Shown piece by piece: positions 7,010 through 10,631 of a stretch of 10,631 nt of DNA. The number at the start of each line of letters is the position of its first letter. The stretch's first letter is position 1. The stretch lies in NCBI GenBank assembly GCA_900767375.1, contig CAAFYX010000047.1, positions 1 to 10,631 of the forward strand, read 5' to 3'. The position numbers and the translations under genes are program-made. Under the pieces are notes generated by a model. That model saw only the letters and a list, made by a program, of their open reading frames with translations. It ran no database searches and was not told the origin of the DNA. Source of the DNA: Rikenellaceae bacterium. Lineage in GTDB: Bacteria > Bacteroidota > Bacteroidia > Bacteroidales > UBA932.

Positions 7010-9880
7010 ATGGAGATATTCTCAGACTCGCTTCATAAAATAGCTTATTCCACGGATGCCAGCGCATACCGTGAGATGCCTCAGGGCGTGGCCTATCCCG
7101 AAAACGCGGAGGACATCAAGGAGCTGATCAGGATAGCGAAGGAAAGGAAGACATGCCTGATTCCCCGTGCCGGGGGCACATCCATCGCCGGCCAGGTGGT
7201 AGGAAACGGCATCGTGGTCGACATCAGCAAGCATTTCAACCATATACTTGAAATCAATTCCGATCAGCGCTGGGCCAGGGTGGAGCCGGGTGTAGTCAGG
7301 GACGAACTGAACCTCGCCCTGCGTCCTTACGGACTTTTCTTCAGCCCCGAGACTTCCACCAGCAACCGCTGCTGCATAGGAGGAATGGTGGGTAACAATT
7401 CCTGCGGCACCCACTCCCTGATATACGGCTCGACCCGTCATCACGTCCTGCAGCTCAAGGGTCTCCTCTCCGACGGTTCGTTCTTCGACACCGCTGTCCG
7501 GGGGGACGGGGAGCTTGAAAGGAAGATATATTCCCAGCTTGAAAGCTGGAAGGAGGATGCCTCCGTGAGAGCTCTCATTGAGGAGAATTTCCCCGATGCC
7601 GGCCTTCGCCGGAGAAGCTGCGGCTATGCCATTGATGAGGCCATAGGAGGCGAAGGGATTGACCTTTGCAAGCTTATCTGCGGCTCTGAGGGCACCCTCG
7701 CGTTCGTGACTGAGATCAAGGTCTCCCTCGACCCGCTGCCTCCGAAGGAGGCGATGGTGCTCTGCGCCCATTGCAAGTCCCTTGAAGACAGTTTCGAGGC
7801 CAATCTGATCGCTCTCAAGCACAATCCTGCCGCCATCGAACTGATGGACGGCAGGATACTTGAACTCAGCAAGGGCAATATCTCCGCGCAGAAGAACCGT
7901 TTCTTCGTGGAGGGCGACCCGGCCGCGCTGCTGATTTCCGAATTCAACGGCCCGCAGATGGACATGAGCGCGGACGCATTGGAAAAGGACCTGAAGGAGT
8001 CGGGCCTCGCTTATGTCTGCACCAGGGTTTACGGCCCGGACGTTTCGCGTGTGTGGGCGCTCAGAAAGGCCGGGCTGGGTGTGCTGAGCGGAATGAAGGG
8101 AGATGCCAAGCCTATAGGCGTGATCGAAGATACAGCGGTAGCTCCGAACAGGCTCCCCGCCTATATGGCGGATTTCCGCAGAATGCTTGATACTCTGGGA
8201 CTTGGGTGCGTCTTCTACGGGCACATAAGTACCGGCGAACTTCATCTAAGACCTATCATCAACATAAAGACCCCGGAGGGCAAGGCTCTTTTCAGGGGGG
8301 TTGCCACCCGGACTGCGGAGCTGGTGAAAAAGCACAAGGGGTCTCTGAGCGGCGAGCACGGCGACGGCCGTCTGCGCGGCGAGTTCATCCCTCTGATGTA
8401 TGGAGAGGAATGCTACGAAATGATGCGCGAAGTGAAGCGCTGCTGGGATCCGGACGGAGTGTTCAACATGAACAAGATCGTGGACGCTCCCGGGATGGAC
8501 GAGTGGCTCCGTTTCAATGTCGGCCAGAAATACAGCATATCATCACAGATACAGCCGGACGGGACATATTTCAACTGGCGCGCGGCGTTCGACGAGTGCC
8601 GCACCGAGGGCGTTAGCGGGGTCAGCTCCCAGATGCACGCCCTGATGTGCTCGATCGAGCAGTGCAACGGCGCCGGCGACTGCCGCAAGAGCATCCTTCT
8701 GGGCGGGACGATGTGTCCTGCCTTCAAGGAGAGCCGTGACGAACTGAAGACCACCAGGGCCAGGGCCAATATTCTCCGCGAGTGCCTGACCAACGGGGAG
8801 GGCTTCGACTCGCCGGAAGTGCAGGAGGTCCTCGACAGCTGCCTCGCCTGCAAGGGCTGCCGCAGCGAATGCCCTTCCAATGTCGATATGACCCGCATCC
8901 GCGCCGAGGTGTTACAGCAGATCCACGACAGGAAGGGAACCCCTCTGCGCTCGTTTGCAGTGGCCCGGATGGCGTCGGTGGAAAGGCTGGGGGCGGCAGT
9001 GCCCCACCTGTACAATTTCTTCGCAGGGTGGAAGCCTTCGGCGTCAGTCATCAAGAAAGTCATCGGGTTCGCCCCGGAAAGGGCCATCCCGAAAGTGTTC
9101 CACAGGCCAATAAAAACCTCCTCCGCCGTCAAGGAAAGGAAGGTGTATTTCTTCCTCGACGAGTTCACGAAGTTCAATGAGCCCGAGCTTGCGGAGACCC
9201 TCGTCTCAATGCTCGAGAGGCTCGGGTACCAGGTCATAATACCGTCAAGCGTGGAAAGCGGCAGGGCCGCCATTTCCAAGGGCTGCCTGAAGCTTGCCGG
9301 AAAGTTTGCTCTGAAGAACGTTCTGGCACTGAAGGATATAGTGTCCTCTGCCGCACCATTGATCGGCATAGAGCCGTCCTGCATATTGTCCTTCCGTGAC
9401 GAATATCCCGACCTTGTCCCGGCGGAGATGAGGGATGAAGCATTGGCACTGGCTGAGAATTGCCTGCTGTACGATGAGTTCATCATGCGTGAGGTTGATG
9501 CGGGAAGGATACGCCCGGAACAGTTCATGGAGACGGATGTGGATATCTGGCTTCACGGACACTGCCATCAGAAGGCCCTTGTCGGAGTGGAGAAGACAGC
9601 AGCTGCGTTACGCTTGATAAGGGGAGCCGAAGTGCACGTGATCCCTTCAGGATGTTGCGGAATGGCCGGTTCTTTCGGCTACGAGGCAGAGCATTATAAA
9701 ACTTCCCTGGCCATCGGCGAGACCGTCCTGTTCCCTGCCGTAAGGAAAGCAGTGGCCTCCGCCGGTGTCAGACCAGCCCTGGTGGCCGCCCCGGGAACCT
9801 CCTGCCGCCAGCAAATAATGGACGGCACCGGAGTCCGTGCCGTCCACCCTATCGTCATTCTCGAGAAGTATCTCAAGTAA
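7010..9880 (+). CDS. FAD- and iron-sulfur-binding 2-hydroxyacid dehydrogenase (GlcD-GlcF fusion type)
   Basis: This 956-residue flavoprotein joins in one chain a GlcD/D-lactate dehydrogenase-type FAD module and a GlcF-type electron-transfer module. E. coli YdiJ, a D-2-hydroxyglutarate dehydrogenase, has this layout. The PCMH FAD-binding domain (about 29-240) contains PRAGGTSIAGQ (52-62), a GGMVGNNSCGTHS segment (124-136) and CGSEGTLAFVTEI (224-236). The FAD-oxidase C-terminal domain (about 245-493) contains GHISTGELHLRP (404-415) and SGEHGDGRLRGE (447-458). Iron-sulfur ligands follow: Cys552, Cys558 and Cys569-Pro, then the classic CLACKGCRSECP (611-622). The C-terminal part (about 710-956) has a half-module with ESGRAAISKG in place of Cys-Cys-Gly and a complete one with HGHCH and SGCCG (880-884). 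Electrons probably go to the quinone pool or an electron-transfer flavoprotein. The substrate is likely D-lactate, glycolate or D-2-hydroxyglutarate; the sequence does not decide. It is probably transcribed alone. Confidence 0.92.
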   Translation: MEIFSDSLHKIAYSTDASAYREMPQGVAYPENAEDIKELIRIAKERKTCLIPRAGGTSIAGQVVGNGIVVDISKHFNHILEINSDQRWARVEPGVVRDELNLALRPYGLFFSPETSTSNRCCIGGMVGNNSCGTHSLIYGSTRHHVLQLKGLLSDGSFFDTAVRGDGELERKIYSQLESWKEDASVRALIEENFPDAGLRRRSCGYAIDEAIGGEGIDLCKLICGSEGTLAFVTEIKVSLDPLPPKEAMVLCAHCKSLEDSFEANLIALKHNPAAIELMDGRILELSKGNISAQKNRFFVEGDPAALLISEFNGPQMDMSADALEKDLKESGLAYVCTRVYGPDVSRVWALRKAGLGVLSGMKGDAKPIGVIEDTAVAPNRLPAYMADFRRMLDTLGLGCVFYGHISTGELHLRPIINIKTPEGKALFRGVATRTAELVKKHKGSLSGEHGDGRLRGEFIPLMYGEECYEMMREVKRCWDPDGVFNMNKIVDAPGMDEWLRFNVGQKYSISSQIQPDGTYFNWRAAFDECRTEGVSGVSSQMHALMCSIEQCNGAGDCRKSILLGGTMCPAFKESRDELKTTRARANILRECLTNGEGFDSPEVQEVLDSCLACKGCRSECPSNVDMTRIRAEVLQQIHDRKGTPLRSFAVARMASVERLGAAVPHLYNFFAGWKPSASVIKKVIGFAPERAIPKVFHRPIKTSSAVKERKVYFFLDEFTKFNEPELAETLVSMLERLGYQVIIPSSVESGRAAISKGCLKLAGKFALKNVLALKDIVSSAAPLIGIEPSCILSFRDEYPDLVPAEMRDEALALAENCLLYDEFIMREVDAGRIRPEQFMETDVDIWLHGHCHQKALVGVEKTAAALRLIRGAEVHVIPSGCCGMAGSFGYEAEHYKTSLAIGETVLFPAVRKAVASAGVRPALVAAPGTSCRQQIMDGTGVRAVHPIVILEKYLK

Positions 9881-9912
9881 GTCCGTTCCACCCTCATTCT
9901 CATCTAATTTTC

Positions 9913-9928
9913 ATCCGTCCATACGGAT
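9913..9928. other. short hairpin after the oxidoreductase gene
   Basis: ATCCGT (9913-9918) and ACGGAT (9923-9928) pair perfectly around CCAT, 33 nt after the stop codon. No T-run follows, so it is at best a weak terminator or processing stem. Confidence 0.3.
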
Positions 9929-9957
9929 ATTTATCGTCTGGCAGTCTCCCATGATTC

Positions 9958-10064
9958 GCGACTGCAAAGAATTGCCGTTTTCTTTGCAGTCGCCACCCAT
10001 ATTTCATCCAAATTCCCTCAAATTACGTTCTGAGTGCAAAGAATCGCCATATTCTTTACACTCA
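9958..10064. repeat. two 'TGCAAAGAA' hairpins spaced 72 bp (type A repeats)
   Basis: The first hairpin is a perfect 14-bp stem: GCGACTGCAAAGAA (9958-9971) pairs with TTCTTTGCAGTCGC (9980-9993) around an 8-nt loop. The second is a 14-bp stem with one mismatch: TGAGTGCAAAGAAT (10031-10044) pairs with ATTCTTTACACTCA (10051-10064) around a 6-nt loop; in minus-strand RNA the mismatch becomes a G-U pair. Shared arm sequence starts at 9960 and 10032, exactly 72 bp apart, with 37 nt between the stems. Both stems lack a T-run suited to plus-strand termination. Function unknown. Confidence 0.8.
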
Positions 10065-10087
10065 CCAATCTCCCCAGGCCATATCAC

Positions 10088-10527
10088 GGAAACCGTGGCC
10101 CGCATTGATGGGTTGGTTTCCACATTACTCACCATAATGTCCTACCGAGTCACATTCTGGAAACCAACCCGCTCCCAGGGTCCTTTGGTTTCCATCCACC
10201 CCTCCCAGACGTCTCTCAGTGACTTGTTTAGGAAACCAACCCTCTCCCAAGGCCTTTTGGTTTCCATCCACCTCTCCCAGACCGCTCTCAGTGGCCTGTT
10301 CTGGAAACCAACCCGCTTCCAGGGCCCTTTGGTTTCCATCTACTCCTCCCTGACCGCCCTCAGCGGCTTGTTCAGGAAACCAACCCATTCCCAGAGGCCC
10401 TTGGTTTCCAACCACCCCTCCCAGACCGCTCTCAATGGCCCATCCTGGAAACCAACCCGGTCACAGCGGCCCTTGGTTTCCAACCACCCCTCCCGGACCG
10501 CTCTCAATGGCTCATCCCGGAAACCAG
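10088..10527. repeat. 72-bp tandem repeat array with invariant hairpin arms (type B repeats)
   Basis: GGAAACC begins at 10088 and then at 10159, 10231, 10303, 10375, 10447 and 10519. The period is 71 bp once and then exactly 72 bp five times. In the five regular units GGAAACCAA is followed 17 nt later by its reverse complement TTGGTTTCC (10185, 10257, 10329, 10401, 10473), making a 35-nt hairpin and a 37-nt linker. Unit zero has a shorter arm (GGAAACC) but its second arm (10113-10121) is in register. The seventh copy keeps only GGAAACCA. In the regular units the arms do not vary, whereas loops and linkers differ at many positions; linkers share a core like CCCAGACCGCTCTCA. The plus strand is strongly pyrimidine-rich. 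Because 72 is divisible by three, minus-strand frames stay open and give 24-residue repeats, but no start site or known domain supports a protein. Confidence 0.9.
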
Positions 10528-10568
10528 GTGTGCCGGGAGAGTGGAAGCGGGCAGCTCGGAACGAGTGG

Positions 10569-10619
10569 CGGGCAGTGTCGGCCTGGGCTCCTAATAGCCC
10601 GGGCCGGTTACGCTGCCCG
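10569..10619. other. long bulged GC-rich hairpin
   Basis: CGGGCAGTGT (10569-10578) pairs with ACGCTGCCCG (10610-10619). Inside it, CGGCCTGGGCT (10579-10589) pairs with AGCCCGGGCCG (10596-10606) around the loop CCTAAT. This gives 21 pairs in total, with a single 3-nt bulge GTT (10607-10609). The only two non-Watson-Crick pairs are T/G, which become G-U in plus-strand RNA. No T-run follows, so it is not a standard terminator. It may be a structured RNA, a processing signal or a mobile-element end; which of these cannot be told here. Confidence 0.6.
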
Positions 10620-10631
10620 ACATTCCGGCGG

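Larger units (their letters stand above)
9881..10631. other. 750-bp gene-free region built of hairpin repeats
   Basis: No reading frame here has a plausible start, a recognisable product or the codon pattern of the neighbouring genes. The content is a weak hairpin (9913-9928), two type A hairpins (9958-10064), a 23-nt junction (10065-10087), the 72-bp array (10088-10527), and a GC-rich tail holding two copies of GCGGGCAG (10547, 10568) and a long bulged hairpin (10569-10619). The window ends inside this tail, so the next gene is unseen. Confidence 0.75.

Noticed and set aside
9913..9928. Intrinsic terminator of the oxidoreductase gene
   Set aside because: The 6-bp stem is AT/GC mixed and short, and no U-tract follows. 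Kept only as a weak hairpin.
10125..10415. 96-residue minus-strand repeat protein
   Set aside because: It starts at a GTG inside the array without a ribosome binding site or promoter, a second frame is equally open, and the openness follows from the 72-bp period. Mentioned as a finding but not annotated as a gene.
9958..10527. CRISPR array: repeats of about 35 nt with linkers of about 37 nt at constant spacing
   Set aside because: The linkers are clearly related to each other rather than unique, the 'repeat' loops vary, and only the nine-base arms are constant. No cas genes are present in the window.
10569..10619. Integron attC site
   Set aside because: The hairpin is large and bulged, but the terminal GTTRRRY/RYYYAAC boxes are missing; the nearest string, GTTACGC, does not fit and lies within the stem. 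No integrase or cassette is seen.
10506..10631. Plus-strand frame from ATG at 10506 open to the window end
   Set aside because: It begins in the last array unit, shows no promoter or start context, is low-complexity (Gly/Ser/Arg), and would run through the long hairpin. The window end prevents a decision.

Overview
The window looks like a chromosomal segment of a Bacteroidota bacterium, most likely a member of the Bacteroidales. Three things point there: several intergenic regions carry matches to the Bacteroidota promoter (-33 TTTG, about 20 nt spacer, -7 TAnnTTTG); genes are preceded by A-rich stretches rather than clear Shine-Dalgarno sites; and there is a PA14-containing GH31 lipoprotein of the type known from Bacteroides glycan-utilisation loci. 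By eye the DNA is moderately GC-rich, with AT-rich promoter gaps. I cannot name genus or species.

Layout. Positions 1-94 hold the possible last codons of an upstream gene and a strong bidirectional terminator. The minus-strand gene ychF (95-1198) ends into it. Divergent from ychF is a plus-strand endonuclease/exonuclease/phosphatase-fold hydrolase (1271-2176). A tight three-gene plus-strand unit follows: an aldo/keto reductase of the L-galactose dehydrogenase-like type (2246-3193), a GH31 alpha-glycosidase lipoprotein with an inserted PA14 domain (3206-5497) and galactokinase galK (5509-6657), with gaps of 12 and 11 nt. It reads as a small sugar-salvage operon: an exported alpha-glycosidase frees a monosaccharide, galactokinase phosphorylates galactose, and the reductase may oxidise or reduce an aldose.

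Tail-to-tail with galK, overlapping by 6 bp, is a small orphan PqqD-like gene (6652-6921, minus). Its promoter overlaps, back to back, the promoter of a large plus-strand flavin/iron-sulfur oxidoreductase (7010-9880), a one-chain GlcD+GlcF-type 2-hydroxyacid dehydrogenase.

The last 750 bases (9881-10631) contain no convincing gene but are highly organised. Two 'TGCAAAGAA' hairpins spaced exactly 72 bp apart are followed by a tandem array of 'GGAAACCAA...TTGGTTTCC' hairpins, also with a 72-bp period (six units plus a truncated seventh). A long, bulged, GC-rich hairpin lies at 10569-10619. In the regular array, the nine-base arms are invariant while the loops and the 37-nt linkers drift. This array is the most unusual object in the window. 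It has CRISPR-like dimensions but is not a CRISPR, because its 'spacers' are related to one another.
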